Shown: positions 22,871-33,927, counted from the stretch's first letter. The stretch is DNA of 64,000 nucleotides from Buxus sempervirens (GCA_947561395.2 OX387184.1:42150766-42214765); one strand, 5' to 3'. Translations and numbers: made by a program. Notes: generated by a model from the letters alone, not told the origin.

Positions 22871-25429
22871 ACGTAACATATTTAGTTAATAAATATAGAT
22901 ACACACCCTTCATCAAAACATTAAGAAATTAACATAATAAATACCTAGATCTTCTCATCCACCTTCAATCCATCTATTAGTATGTTGTGAAAGAATTTAC
23001 CCGTCACTTTTGAATAAGATTACTTTCTGCAAAATATACTCTATAAATGAATCTAGCTAATAGCAAACGGTACTTATGTTAGTTTTAAAATTTATTCTTG
23101 GTTTTACCCATTTAGGAATACCAAGTACATTACTTGTTTGTCATAAGATTTATATATTTCTCCACGAATTTCAGCAGCATCTCTGTGCAGTTCTTCAAAT
23201 ACGTAAAGTTTTCTGACGTAAAGTCAATAAAACTACGTATTTGAATAACAAAGAGATGAAATCAAAATTATAATTAGAGATATATATAAATCACATGTCA
23301 ACAAGTAACATACTTGATATCCCCAAACTGTCAATCTGACAATCCAAGATGTTACATGTGCAAATCCATGCCTTCATATTTAAATACTAAGAGTTATAGC
23401 AAACTTATTGCAAAGATGCAATATCTTCAAAGTACACAAAATAGGATGGGCATAGTTACACATGTAACCTCTAAGACGGGTATTTGAATTGTTCCCACTT
23501 TTTTTATGAGATAAATAAATATAAAAACAATAACCAGGTTAACCCAAAAATAGAATAAAGAACTGCTAATCATAATATCAATGCTATTAAACAGCATTAA
23601 AACAAAAATATCAAAACAAGAAACTTAAAGAGATAAATAAGAAAAAAAAATACAAATTTCGGCAGCATCTCCCCTAAAAATAGACGTTTGTCCAGACCAA
23701 ATTGGTCTAAAATAATAATAATTTAACTTGAAAAGAAAAGAAGAGTCGAAATATTGCATTCATATACAATCCAAAAACAGCATCCACATCCATATGATCT
23801 AAGAGACATTGTTTAATGCTTTTGGTAGCCATTCTGTAGTGCCTTTTTTTTCTTTTTCTTTCTAGGTTTCTGTTTGGATTTACAAATGAAGCTGACTAGA
23901 AGGGCAAGATTGGCAGATGAGGTGTTAAGACAAAAGGATGTGCAATAATCTTCAACACTTTAAAATTTCAGAATATTGATTGTACGTAACAAGGAGTGTA
24001 GTGTGAAGTCTATCACTTTAAAATCTTCAACACTCACGATTCCGTATTTAGATCATATCCACATATCCTGAACTTCTATTTTTATTAAATGCATTCTTTA
24101 TCAAGTCTATTACTTTCTTTTCAAATAAAAATGTCACATTAGTAGTTTCTAGTTTAAGGGAACTCTGCATTGTAACAGCACAATGTCCAATTTTCCTCAA
24201 ATTAAGAATTTAAATCACAACCTAACAGTTTCACCATATCTCTTACTATTCAAGCAGATACTTCTATGGTTTGTCATGAACAGAACATTTCAGGGCAACA
24301 AAAATTTGTCAAATGATAACATAAGACAATGTCATGAACCTGGATGTTTAATCAATAACATAACCCATGCACTTCTAAGTCCATCATTCGTCTGGTTGAT
24401 CAATGTCACAGGTTGTTCTTCAGTAAAATGTCCCCACACCATTTGACTGATAAAATAAAAAATAAATTTGTCCCCATATCAAATAGAAATAGTCTATTCC
24501 AGGCTTCTAATAAAAGAACATTGATAATAATAGCTGGTAAGATTCAAAAGCAGTAGCCCTTCAATGACTTACCAATATGGATGCAAAAAAAAGCTATAAA
24601 ATTCAAGTTATTCAGACAAATTGCATTCATTAATATGTACTCATACCTAATTCTTCTAAGACAACAATCAACAGCATACCCCCATTGCTCATCTAGTCAG
24701 TTTAGAATACAACTATCACCATAAAATGATACAAATTACCAGAATACTAATATAGAATATGGGAAAATAATAAGAATCTCTACTTATTATGATGACATAG
24801 ATAAATCCATTATTTGATTCAGTGAAACAACCAAGCCCTTCAATTAGTAAATAGATTTAAGAAAATGCTAAGCTAATAAATTGAATATAGAAAAAACAGT
24901 TATCAGTACTCATTCCAAAAAAACAAATAAACCATATTACTTATTTTGATTTCAACAGCAACCACAACAACCACATGCAAATTCTGATTTTCACAGTCAG
25001 TGTTTCTATTTTTTTGGCGTGCCAAAAACCTAACTTTGGTGTGCTGAATTTCTAGTTTTACACATTCAGGACTCTCTTTTATTTTGGCATGCCAAATCCC
25101 TTATTTCAGTGTGCCGAACTACAATTCTCACAACTCCAAAAACATATGGAAAAAATCTCTCTTTACATTCAAACGGTTCTGAATCAATTTAAAATAAAAC
25201 TAAAGTGTAAACAAACTTTTTTAGATTCAAAAACCCTGCAAAAACATATAATAAATAATCACTTTTTTTTTCTCAAATCCGTTCCAACAACAACAAAATT
25301 TTCTTTTGATGGCCAAGCATGCAATACCATATTTTCTAACAATGAGTCTAATTTCCATCCTTGTCATATGTTCAAACCATTATAAATCAAAAAATTTCAA
25401 CACAAATAAGGGATTTGGCGAGCACTTAC
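22871..25429 (-). other. Inner CACTA 5' region and leader intron of TNP2
   Basis: AT-rich noncoding DNA lies between the first exon at about 25,430-25,620 and the TNP2 coding start. Parts match the same region of the outer element (for example 23,150-23,340 with 30,000-30,180). No independent gene is seen, apart from a displaced copy of second-gene sequence at 23,620-23,800. Confidence 0.6.
23620..23800 (-). repeat. Displaced copy of CACTA second-gene intron/exon sequence
   Basis: A run containing TCGGCAGCATCTCCCCTAAA, CCAGACCAAATTGGTCTAAA and GCATTCATATACAATCC closely parallels 19,310-19,440 and 9,210-9,345, which lie in the second gene. Its presence upstream of TNP2 indicates an internal rearrangement of the inner element. 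Confidence 0.75.
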
Positions 25430-25625
25430 CTGTGAACGGCGCTTGGCGATGGAGAACGGCGACGGCGGCAGCTTGGCGACGGCGGCGGCGGCTTTGTGAA
25501 TGAGAATGGCGATGACCAAATTCCGGCAGCAAGCAACCCAGATTTGTGAGAGAAAATGGCAGAAAAACGCAGAGATTCACGCAAAGAAGAAAACCCCAAA
25601 TCGTGGGATTTGGGGTTTTATACCC
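25430..25625 (-). promoter_or_regulatory. First (leader) exon and promoter side of inner TNP2
   Basis: On the minus strand a GC-rich segment with GCCGCCGCCGCCGTCGCC ends in GTTCACAG/GTAAGTGC at 25,429, a strong splice donor. Upstream, CCCCAAATCCCACGATTTGG borders the subterminal repeats, and a similar GATTTGGGGTTTTATACCC stretch occurs in the outer element at 36,051. It probably encodes the 5' UTR. Confidence 0.5.
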
Positions 25626-25627
25626 TT

Positions 25628-26185
25628 TTAGCGGCGGTAATTAGTTACCGCCGCTAAAAATCAATTTCACGGGACAGGGACGATAACCTTTTAGCTGCAG
25701 TAACAATTACCGCCGCTAAAAACCCATTCCACGCGATTTGACCGTTCCTTTTAGTGGCGGTAACAACTGCCCGCCGCTAAAAACCCATTCCACGCGGTTG
25801 AACTTCTTCCCTTTTAGCGGCAGTAACTAGTTCCCGCCGCTAAAACCCCATTCCTGGCCATGGAATTAGTCCCTTTTTAGCGGCGGTAACTGTTTACCGC
25901 CGCTAAAAATATATTTTAATTAAGAAAAAAAAACATAAGAAATATTGTTTTAACTGGCGGTAGTTTTCGTTATTACCGGCGGCTCTACTGCCGGTAAACA
26001 AATGCGCCAAACCTTTGCGCGGGAAAATGAAGCGCGCGCCATTCATTTTAGCGGCGGTAGAGCTTTACCGCCGCTAAAAACTTCTTTCAACGGCGATACA
26101 CTGTCTTCCGCCGCTTAAGTGTATTTAAGCCCTTTTAGCGGCGGTAATTGGCTACCGCCGCAAAAAAACCGCCACTAAAACCTTG
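25628..26185. repeat. Right subterminal palindromic repeats, inner CACTA
   Basis: At least seven pairs of TTTTAGCGGCGGTAA / TTACCGCCGCTAAAA are separated by 30-60 bp, inverted relative to each other so each pair can fold. They mirror the left array. Confidence 0.9.
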
Positions 26186-26201
26186 TTTTTTTGTAGTGAT
26201 A

Positions 26202-26355
26202 GTTTCTTTGCGGCCGATTAATTCTTGATTCTACATTAGATAAATATCGGGAAAAAAATGTCATACATTCTTCCACAATATACCCTTCTGCAATTGACCC
26301 CTCTAGTTGTGCTTGATTGCGCACATATGACTTTAGGGTATACAAGTACCTATTA
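26202..26355 (-). pseudogene. Outer CACTA TNP2 transposase, segment right of the inner CACTA
   Basis: The minus strand encodes a version of YVRNQAQLEGSIAEGY, equivalent to 21,640-21,800 of the inner copy. It abuts the ATA duplication on its left and the copia-like LTR on its right. Confidence 0.7.
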
Positions 26356-27379
26356 TGTAAAAAATAATGAAAGAGTAGAGGACTACTCTACAGGTCCACG
26401 ATCTATAACAATTCAAAATTGAACAATGCGGAAACAGTACACAAAGAATTATACGAGGAAACCTGGATCCAGATCCAGGAAAAACCTCGAGTCTATATGA
26501 GGCGACTAACCCTTCAAAATCCACTATTGAATGAGAAGACAATTATAAAGGAGTACATACTTAACCTTTACAATTTGACTCACTCAACAGCAATCCACAG
26601 TTCGAATCCACGAACTGCTACACAGCTTGAATCCACAAGCTGCAGAACACGATCAGTCCAGATCGCAAACAATCACTCACCAGTGATCCACAGTTCGAAT
26701 CCACGAACTACAACACAGCTTGAATCCACAAGCTGCAAGACACGATCAATCCAGATCGCAGCAATCCTCTCAGAATCCACTGAGACGATCCAATGCAGTA
26801 GGAATCCACCTACGCATCAATCAAGGCCGATCACCAGTCCAGGCGATCACACGATCAGATGAAGTTCCGAATTGAAGAAGAATCCTTTGTCTTCAATTCC
26901 AGGCGATCTATCTCAGATCTCCCCCTCACTCGATCGCCGACTCTCTAAAGAAGATTTGATCGAATCTCAAACACCTCAAGATTCGAAAACCAAATGATCC
27001 AAAGAAAAAAGTCCCGATTAAAAATTACAACTCGTCTATTTAAAGAATAAAACTCAGATCGCGTCGAGCGCTGGTAGCGTCGTGAAGCGATCGATGTAGA
27101 CGGCTGGTAGCGAACTAAAGTCCCGCTCAGAGTAAGTTGAATCAGTTAAAAGGGCGCTGCTAGCGAGCTGCTAGTGGGAGAGTATGCGGCATGTGCACGA
27201 ACCTTTCTTTCAAACCACGAATTCCCTTATGCGCTGTCAGCGGGGTGGCAGCGGCGTGGTAGCAGTGTGGTGGCATCAACTTCTTCTTCTTTACTAAATT
27301 CACTGAATTTTCATTGTTTAATCTGCACATCTTGAAGCTTCATTAGAAGACATAATTTGTCAATCATTTGCCATAACAG
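26356..27379 (-). mobile_element. Copia-like solo LTR with hairpin-rich leader (reversed)
   Basis: Relative to the inner CACTA, about 1 kb is inserted in the outer TNP2. Read on the minus strand it starts TGTTATGGCAAATGATTGAC at 27,379 and ends TTCATTATTTTTTACA at 26,356. It has a TATA-like TTTAAATA at 27,044-27,037. Lower down it carries sequence typical of copia R-U5 regions in plants (GTTATAGATCGTGGACC, near 26,395). No clean target duplication is visible, so either the ends are slightly off or the flanks were rearranged. The part downstream of the TATA is an extraordinary series of hairpins, listed separately. Confidence 0.5.
26372..26985 (-). repeat. Array of about 12 short hairpins, many with loop AATCCA
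   Basis: Perfect stems, with loops written on the plus strand: 26,372-26,389 (AGAGTAG, loop AGGA); 26,462-26,479 (CCTGGATC, loop CA); 26,598-26,617 (CAGTTCG, AATCCA); 26,623-26,642 (CAGCTTG, AATCCA); 26,650-26,665 (CGATC, AGTCCA); 26,672-26,687 (ATCACT, CACC); 26,692-26,709 (AGTTCG, AATCCA); 26,716-26,735 (CAGCTTG, AATCCA); 26,743-26,758 (CGATC, AATCCA); 26,768-26,785 (TCTCAG, AATCCA); 26,798-26,813 (GTAGG, AATCCA); 26,869-26,899 (GAATTGAAGA); 26,902-26,938 (GGCGATC); 26,961-26,985 (CGAATCT). Two blocks (26,598-26,665 and 26,691-26,758) are near-duplicates, but the later hairpins are not. Confidence 0.9.
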
Positions 27380-27439
27380 GAGTGTGAGTTTTCACACTTA
27401 CAAATAATCTTTCATCAAGATAAGCAGATGACAAAATTA

Positions 27440-29720
27440 ATAAAACACAATTAATAGGGCAACATATAATAATGTCACATCTCTCTATTGGATACATCCA
27501 ATGATATTGGACAGGTCTCACCTCCATAACTTTTGCAGCTAAGTGAATTGGCAAGTGCACCATAATATCAAAGAATGAGAGGGGAAAATCCTCTCCATCT
27601 GGCACAACACTTATGCAATATTGTCTTGAAGGCGCATCAAATCATCAACTTCACAAACTTTAGAACACAATTCATGAAAAAAGTTGCTCAACTCTATCAA
27701 TACGTATGCTATATTCTTCGACAACACTTTCCAAATAGCAAGAGGCAAGAGTTGCTGCATCAACACATGACAATTGTGACTTTTAAGAACAAATATCTTC
27801 CGCTCTTTACTACTTACCCGATTTGCAATGTTGGATGAATAACCATCTGGAACCTTCATACTTTTCAGCACTTTGCAAAACATATCTTGTTCCCATTTGC
27901 CTAGCGAGAAGCATGCAACTGGTAAACATGCATTCTTTCTATTCAGTAACATCTATGGATGAAGTTCATGTCTAATACCCATGTTAACCAAATCCAAGCA
28001 CACCTTAAAGTTGTCCTTGGATTTTCCATAAATATTTAAAAATATAACAAGTACACTATCACAAACATTCTTCTCAATATACATCACGTCCAAATTATGT
28101 TTCGACATATTGTCCCTCCAATATGGCAATTCAAAAATATAATCTTTTTCTTCCAATTATACGGCACCGTGGCTTTACCAATATTTTTTAAGTATTTCTT
28201 ACTGGTATGCTTCTCGAATACATGTAAATTGTCCCTTAAGTGATCGAGAATATCCCACCCAATTAATCATGTTGGAGCTTCCCTTGTCTCTGTGGTATTT
28301 TCGAAGGACTGTTTCTGCTTTCAAAACTTATAATCAAGAGGAAGGAATTGACGATGACCCATATAACAGTGCTTCATGCTATTACGCAAATACCGAGAAC
28401 ATGTGTCTTTATGGCAAGAAGGGCATGCAAGCTGTCCTTTCGTGCTCCAACCCGAAAGCATAGCGTACCCAGGAAAATCACTAATCGTCCAAATTAGTCT
28501 TGCACACAGATTGAAGACCTCCTTTCTTGACGCATCATATGTCTCAACCCTACAAGCCCATAGGTCTTTTAACTCTTCTATAAGAGGGCGCAAGTACACA
28601 TCAATATCATTTCCTAGACCCTTCAGCCCTAGTATGAGTAAAGAAAGGATTATGTTCGGTTATTTCATGCATAATCATGGTGGTAAGTTATATGGAATCA
28701 AAATAACTGGCCAAGTGCTGTGAGTGATACTCATTGTCCTGAATAGATTGAAGCCATCAAATGCTAAGCCTAGTCTAACATTATGAGAATATGAACTAAA
28801 CACGGGGTTCATCCCATCAAAATATTTCCAAGCAGGAGAATCCGTAGGATGCCTTAACTTACCATCATTAGTGCGACCATCTGCATGCCATCTCATATCA
28901 TCGACAATCTTGGAAGACATACAATCTTTGAAGATATGACTTCAACGAAAAGTGCCTTAATATCTTTGCTGCCTTTTCTTTTCCTTTTTATTGGAATGAC
29001 TATCTTCGAATTTCCATCTAGAAGCACCGCACATACCACATTGTTGTTTTTCACTAGTCTCATTCCAATATAGCATACAATCATTTTGGCACATATCTAT
29101 TTTATTATAATTAAAACCCAAATCTGATATCATCTTCTTTACCAGTGAATAATTTTCTGGCAAATTTGACACAAATGGAAATGTCTCTCTCAACAACTCA
29201 AGCATCAAACTCAATGACTTATTATTCCACCCACTTAGCACTTTATATGAAATAGTCTAACAATGAAAGACAATTTCGTGTGGCTTGTACACCCAGGGTA
29301 TAACTCTTGTCTAGTATCATGGAATAGTTTCTTAAACTTAGGATTACCTTATTTGGGGTATCATCTGATGGCTTATGCGAAGAACTCACCAATACGTCCA
29401 TTTCATCCTGCACTCCATAAGCTTCTTTAACCATGAGTCTAACTTCATCACCCACAAATTGTGCATCATCTCCTGTGAAATTAACATGGGGGGATCGTGA
29501 ATCGAGTACATCCTCCCCATGATGGTACCATTTGGTGTAGTTTTGGTCAAATTCATTGCAAATCATGTGTTCGTATGCAACTTCCTTACTCTAATACAAC
29601 ATATTATTACATTTCGGACAAAGACACTTCAATAACCTATTAATAGTTGCCCTGCGAGAATAAGCGAATTTGATGAAACCCTTTACTCCATCAATATAAT
29701 CTTGATTAGTCCTATTTCAT
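27440..29720 (-). pseudogene. TNP2-type transposase, outer element, N-terminus to DUF4218
   Basis: Reading leftwards from about 29,720 the minus strand has the N-terminal segment (EHMICNEFDQNYTKWYHHGE), then SLMLELLRETFPFVSNLPEN, then CGMCGASRWKFEDS, then VRLGLAFDGFNLFRTMS with STWPVILIPYNLPP (the first catalytic aspartate region of Transposase_21), then IWTISDFPGYAMLSGWSTKG with ACPSCHKDTCSRYL, then HNLDVMYIEKNVCDSVL and the DUF4218 start. All parts are in the right order, but they lie in several frames separated by stops and indels, so this copy is dead. It retains the core the inner copy has lost. It continues, across the copia-like LTR, inner CACTA and LTR1, to 26,202-26,355, 17,172-17,643 and 11,230-11,900. 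Confidence 0.85.
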
Positions 29721-30735
29721 CCATAGTAAACGAAACCTATTTAGTTAATAAATATAGATATACACCCTTTATTAAAACATTAAGAAATTAACATGATAAA
29801 TATCTAGATCTCCTCATCCTCCTTCGATCCTTATGTTAGTATGTTGTGGAAGAATTCTATTCCTCTTTTGAATAAAATTACCTTCTGCAAAACATACTCT
29901 GTAAATGAATCTAGCTAAAATCAAATGGTACTTAGGTTAGTTTTAAAATTTATGCTTGGTTTTGCCCATTTAGGAATACCAAGTATATTACTCGTTTATC
30001 ATATGATTCATATATTTCTCCACGAATTTCGGCAGCGTCTCTACGTAGTTCTTCAAATACGTAAAGTCAATAAAACTACGTATTTAAAGAACAAACAGAT
30101 GAAACCAAAATTACAATTAGAGATATATATTAATCACATGTCAACAAGTAATATACTTAATATCCCCAAACTGTCTATCTGACAATCAAAGATGTTACAT
30201 GTGTAAATCTATGCCTCCATATTTAAATACTAAGGGTTATTGCAAACTTACTAAAAATATGCAATACCTTCAAAGAAGATAAAATAGAATAGGCATAATT
30301 ACACATATAACCTCTCAGATGGGCATTTGAATTGTTCCCACTTTTTTAATTGTAACAACTCAAAACATGCATTCCTTATTTCTATTTTTTATACACACAT
30401 TCAAAACATATGTTAATATGAGAAGTAGATTCTAAAAAAATTTCCACAAACAAACAGATTTAGCATTTAACACTGCATTTTTCTGTGCCTTAACCTAAGC
30501 ATCATGAGGGTGTTTGTTTAACAATTACAATGTCATCAAGGTATTATAAATAAATAGTACTTTATCAATAGGATGACAAATGAATAATCCTAAAATTTTT
30601 TTTTAATAATGATAAAAGCATCCAATTGGTTTTAGGTACATGCTTGGAAAATCTACAAAATCAACATAAATCATATTTAATATAGCATTTTTTTAACATA
30701 AAAAAGAGAGTAATTGTACATATTATTATGTACAT
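29721..30735 (-). other. Outer CACTA 5' noncoding region
   Basis: AT-rich sequence parallels the inner element's TNP2 leader intron (29,745-30,340 with 22,870-23,500). No other feature is seen. Confidence 0.55.
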
Positions 30736-31017
30736 TGTAAAATCCCTAATTTTTAATAAAGTTAAAAATTATTAGTTAGCAATTAAATTAAGGTTAATCT
30801 GTAATTTTTCAGAAAAAAAGAGACCAACAAGTTAACCGGGGACTTTTGAAAAAAAAAACTGAGAAGGAAAATTGTTGAGATTTTAGTTGGATGAATTGTG
30901 GTGGTTCGGTGGTGTGTCAAGCATGGAATCGAGATACTTAAGCGGTGCTCATGTAGGGAAGATAGGCTGGAGTGGCAAGCACCAGATGAAGCTTTAAACA
31001 AGGAAGTTGGCGGAAAT

Positions 31018-31024
31018 TATATAA
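31018..31024 (+). promoter_or_regulatory. LTR2 TATA box
   Basis: TATATAAAGGGG lies 283 bp into the LTR. LTR4 (41,040, TATAAAT) and LTR6 (57,571, TATAAATA) have TATA boxes at a comparable place, 310-363 bp from their starts. Confidence 0.6.
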
Positions 31025-31534
31025 AGGGGAGTCAGTTGGTCGTTCGTTGGTTAGTCGATTAATCTCTCGAGAGTTCGAGAGCATACGAGAAGGAAGGGAG
31101 TATGAGCTAGGGTTTTAAAGTGGAGAAGAAAGGAGCGATTTGCTTTGGAGGTGAATTCTCATTAGATATGGAGGGATCAGAACAGAGAAAGAGCTAGAGA
31201 TTGGCTAGTTGAGCGATTGGAGTTGGAAAATTCTGCAATCCAGAGCAAGATCAGTGACTAAGTGGAATTGTTGTGGAGGAAGGCTAGATCTGATTTTGCT
31301 GGAGAGATTTGAGTTCGAATTGGACTTATAGAGGTAAGTAGCTTTGTTTCTCTCTCTTGCTGTTTTCACAAATTGAAGCTTGGTGTGAAATTCGGTAATG
31401 ATGATCTTAAATTGATGAAATTGTTGGATTTAGTTTAAATTAGTATGCTTAAGTTACAGTAACTGATTTCAAGTTGTTTGGTAGCCTAAATGGAGCATGA
31501 AAAACCTTCAAAGAATAAATTTACGGACTCGTTT

Positions 31535-31563
31535 GGGGTTTGGGGTTTGGGGTTTGCCGGGAA
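31535..31563 (+). repeat. G-rich TTTGGGG repeat, potential G-quadruplex
   Basis: Three TTTGGGG units are followed by TTTGCCGGG, giving four G-runs of at least three with short loops. It lies in the predicted LTR2 intron. Confidence 0.6.
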
Positions 31564-32568
31564 GACGACCTTTAAAGAAATATTTACGCTTTGATGCAAA
31601 AAGGATAACGTAATTAAAAACTGATGTTTATTTTAGAAAGTAATTGTATTTTAGTGTAAAACTCATACTTATTGATAAATTAGTACACAGAACCTAAATC
31701 ATTGCTTTTTAGTTTAGATTTTAGTTAGATTCAACAAATAAGTTCAACCCCCAAATATATAATTACATTTTAGTTACATTTTGAAAGAAAAATCAAAACT
31801 CAAAGGAAAAAGCGTTTAAAAGTGATTTTTTTTAGGATTTATAACTTAATTAAAAAAATAATAATAATAAGAGAAGGTCAATTTAATAATAACAAAGAGA
31901 AAAGTAATAGTTAAGATGCAAATTGGTATATTGTACGAAAAGAATTTTGAAGAGAGTGATCAAAGAATTTTGGGAAAGTAGTAGTTGAGAACAACACTTT
32001 TATTCAAATTTGACTCTTAAAGGGGTTTTATGGAAGTTAATGGAAATAACGTATAAAGTAAATATAAATGAAAATTTTGGTTATCGGAGGGTGTGCCAAG
32101 CCTTTGGAGAACTACAAAAATTAATACTATTTTGTTGGGGCAAGAGAAGGCTTATTTGAACAAACCAAATCAAATTGGAATAAGAAGGAATGGAGAAAAA
32201 TACCATGATGAAACTCTTTATAAAAAAATAACTGTTAAATTAGGTTGGGAAAATACGGTAATTAACAAGGAAAAATGTTAAGGGGTTTAAATTGTAATTG
32301 GAAAGATTAAAAGAAAATACTTGAAAAACTTATTATTTGGATAAAGTTGTGTTTATAAATTTCTGATCTTGGGGATACGGTTAAACCTTGATTATTATCA
32401 TTTGAATTCATCTTGGATTAAATGGGATTGCCATGATTATGAAATTTTTACATCGAATTGGTTTTATGCGGATTATACAGAAAGAGGATTTTAAATTGAA
32501 TATGGGTGTTTGTTTTTCTGGTTTGGAATTGGTTTTTCCTCCATGTACTAGAGAGACGGATTGTGATG

Positions 32569-32914
32569 CCCCGTGTATCTCGGGATGTTGTTACCTCCGT
32601 GTATCTCGGGGATGCCCCGTGTAGCTCGGGATGATATGATTGAGATTGAGATGGGTTGTGCTTACTGGATTTCTTTGTTGGTTTTGGTTTTAGAGTCTAG
32701 TGGGCATAGCTCGATATGGATCCATGTTAGGAGTTAGATAGTGGAAAGGATTGTTCTTGGCTAGTCGTAATACTTTGTTCACGCACGCGTTTCCATCGTG
32801 TATCTCGGTGAGGCCTTCACTGTATCTGGTTGGTTGCGGCTATGATAGGATAGTACATGCCAACTCATTACTGTATCTGGATGGGTTCTCCCGCAATAAG
32901 TCGATGACCGTGTA
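32569..32914 (+). repeat. LTR2 hairpin array (loop TGTATCT/TGTAGCT)
   Basis: Repeated CCG-TGTATCT-CGG units with changing outer stem bases occur: CCCG/CGGG (32,570-32,584), CTCCG/CGGGG (32,595-32,611), CCCG/CGGG (32,615-32,630), CATCG/CGGTG (32,794-32,810) and CCG/CGG (32,908-32,920). Two looser copies with TGTATCTGG occur near 32,820 and 32,872. Confidence 0.7.
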
Positions 32915-33250
32915 GCTCGGCTTCGCTCATAAGCCGGGAAGTGGCATAGTGAGCATGGTCTTACACTAGTTAAAAGCAGTCTTATTTCATGAGTCCTGCG
33001 GTGACTTATCGACTGCTAATTTGATGTTACAGACATGTTTGTTAAATTGGATTACTCTTGTATCTTATATTGTTGATGGATTACTATTGGATTTCTCGGG
33101 TTATTTGGAACGGATGTATTGTCGCTACTGTTGCATGATTCATAATTGTACTATATTTTAGAACTGATAAACTGTATTTGTGCATGCATGTGCTGCTTAC
33201 TGGGATATTAGTATCTCATTACGTTTCGTTTTGTTCTGTTTTGTTTTCAG

Positions 33251-33300
33251 TTTCTGGTAAGGATGGCACCAGCGATATATGCTCGGTTCATGTGAGTTAG
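33251..33300 (+). other. Predicted terminal micro-exon in LTR2
   Basis: After GTTTTCAG and two phase bases the frame reads SGKDGTSDICSVHVS then stop. The SGKD start matches PGED of LTR1 and LGKD of LTR6 in phase and position. Confidence 0.3.
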
Positions 33301-33468
33301 TATTGGTTATAGTATTTTATCTTTGAGCTCGGGTTATAGTGCACTTTGATTATCCAGTTATTATTTCATTCATGTTTCTGTCACTCTGATATTGCTATCC
33401 TGGGTTATATATTAACCTTCGGAGATAAGTTACGGTTTCTCTACGTAACTTGGATCCGAAGCGTTACA

Positions 33469-33927
33469 TACATATAATGAAATATAATGAAGGACTCCTC
33501 CTTTCATGGAGTGTTAGGGTTGCGATGAGGATCATCAACTATTGACTCAGTGTACGTGGATGCATAATACCGAGAATATACCCACCAAAATTTGGGGTTT
33601 ACAGTTATTTACTATTATGTTATAAGATTTATTGTCAAATATGAAATTAAATGCAGTCAACATTCTAAGGTCACTACAGGTTTTCAACTTTCCAATAAGG
33701 GATGATTAGATAAATGATCTTCAAAACAAGTTAAAGTAGAGTACTAATTTGGTTAGGCGATGAAGACGCTTTGAAAATCCCCATGTTTGTGTTACTAGAA
33801 TAGGAATGGATTATAGTGTCTAATTGAATGATCATTAACAGTTCAACTTGGTGGGTAAATTTCCTATTACCAACTAAAAAAATTTTATGTTTCAAAGATA
33901 ATAATTTGTCTAACCCCACGCCATCCC
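33469..33927. other. Outer CACTA sequence without recognised content
   Basis: No coding signature is apparent. The right part may be further decayed copia sequence leading into the fragment that starts at about 33,928. Confidence 0.4.

Larger units (their letters stand above)
17647..26198 (-). mobile_element. Inner CACTA (En/Spm) transposon, internally deleted
   Basis: Perfect 12-bp ends CACTACAAAAAA (17,647-17,658) and TTTTTTGTAGTG (26,187-26,198) are flanked by ATA on both sides (17,644-17,646 and 26,199-26,201). At 8,552 bp it has long arrays of palindromic GCGGCGGTAATTACCGCCGC repeats at each end. Two minus-strand genes follow the CACTA order. It belongs to the same family as the outer element and sits in that element's TNP2 exon. 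Its own TNP2 lacks about 1.26 kb of the catalytic core (junction near 22,498), so it cannot supply transposase, but its intact ends and second gene suggest younger age and possible mobility in trans. Confidence 0.95.
30736..33468 (+). mobile_element. Solo LTR2
   Basis: TGTAAAATCCC at 30,736 to GAAGCGTTACA at 33,468, flanked on both sides by TACAT (30,731-30,735 and 33,469-33,473). At 2,733 bp it has no internal coding region. Landmarks are a TATATAA box at 31,018, a donor ATAGAG/GTAAGTAG at 31,334, a hairpin array at 32,569-32,914, ATTTCATGAGTCC at about 32,985 (also in LTR1, LTR5 and, inverted, LTR3) and an acceptor GTTTTCAG at 33,250. Confidence 0.92.

Noticed and set aside
26595..26710. 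GTTCGAATCC resembling a tRNA T-loop / Pol III B box, twice
   Set aside because: The surrounding bases form 6-7 bp hairpins, not a T arm. No A box, acceptor stem or anticodon arm is present.
26598..26813. CRISPR-like array
   Set aside because: The repeats are hairpins with variable stems and no spacers of constant length, and the setting is a plant retrotransposon.
26419..26862. A 147-codon plus-strand open frame
   Set aside because: It runs straight through the hairpin array, and its repeated HSSNPRT/TQLESTSC peptide is just the translation of the repeats. No start context or family supports a protein.
26356..27379. Insertion of the copia-like LTR with a perfect target duplication
   Set aside because: I looked for matching 4-6 bp flanks at several candidate ends and found none, so no duplication is claimed and the ends are marked approximate.
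31535..31563. Telomere-like repeat
   Set aside because: The unit is TTTGGGG with only three copies; plant telomeres are TTTAGGG. Treated as a local G-rich repeat.
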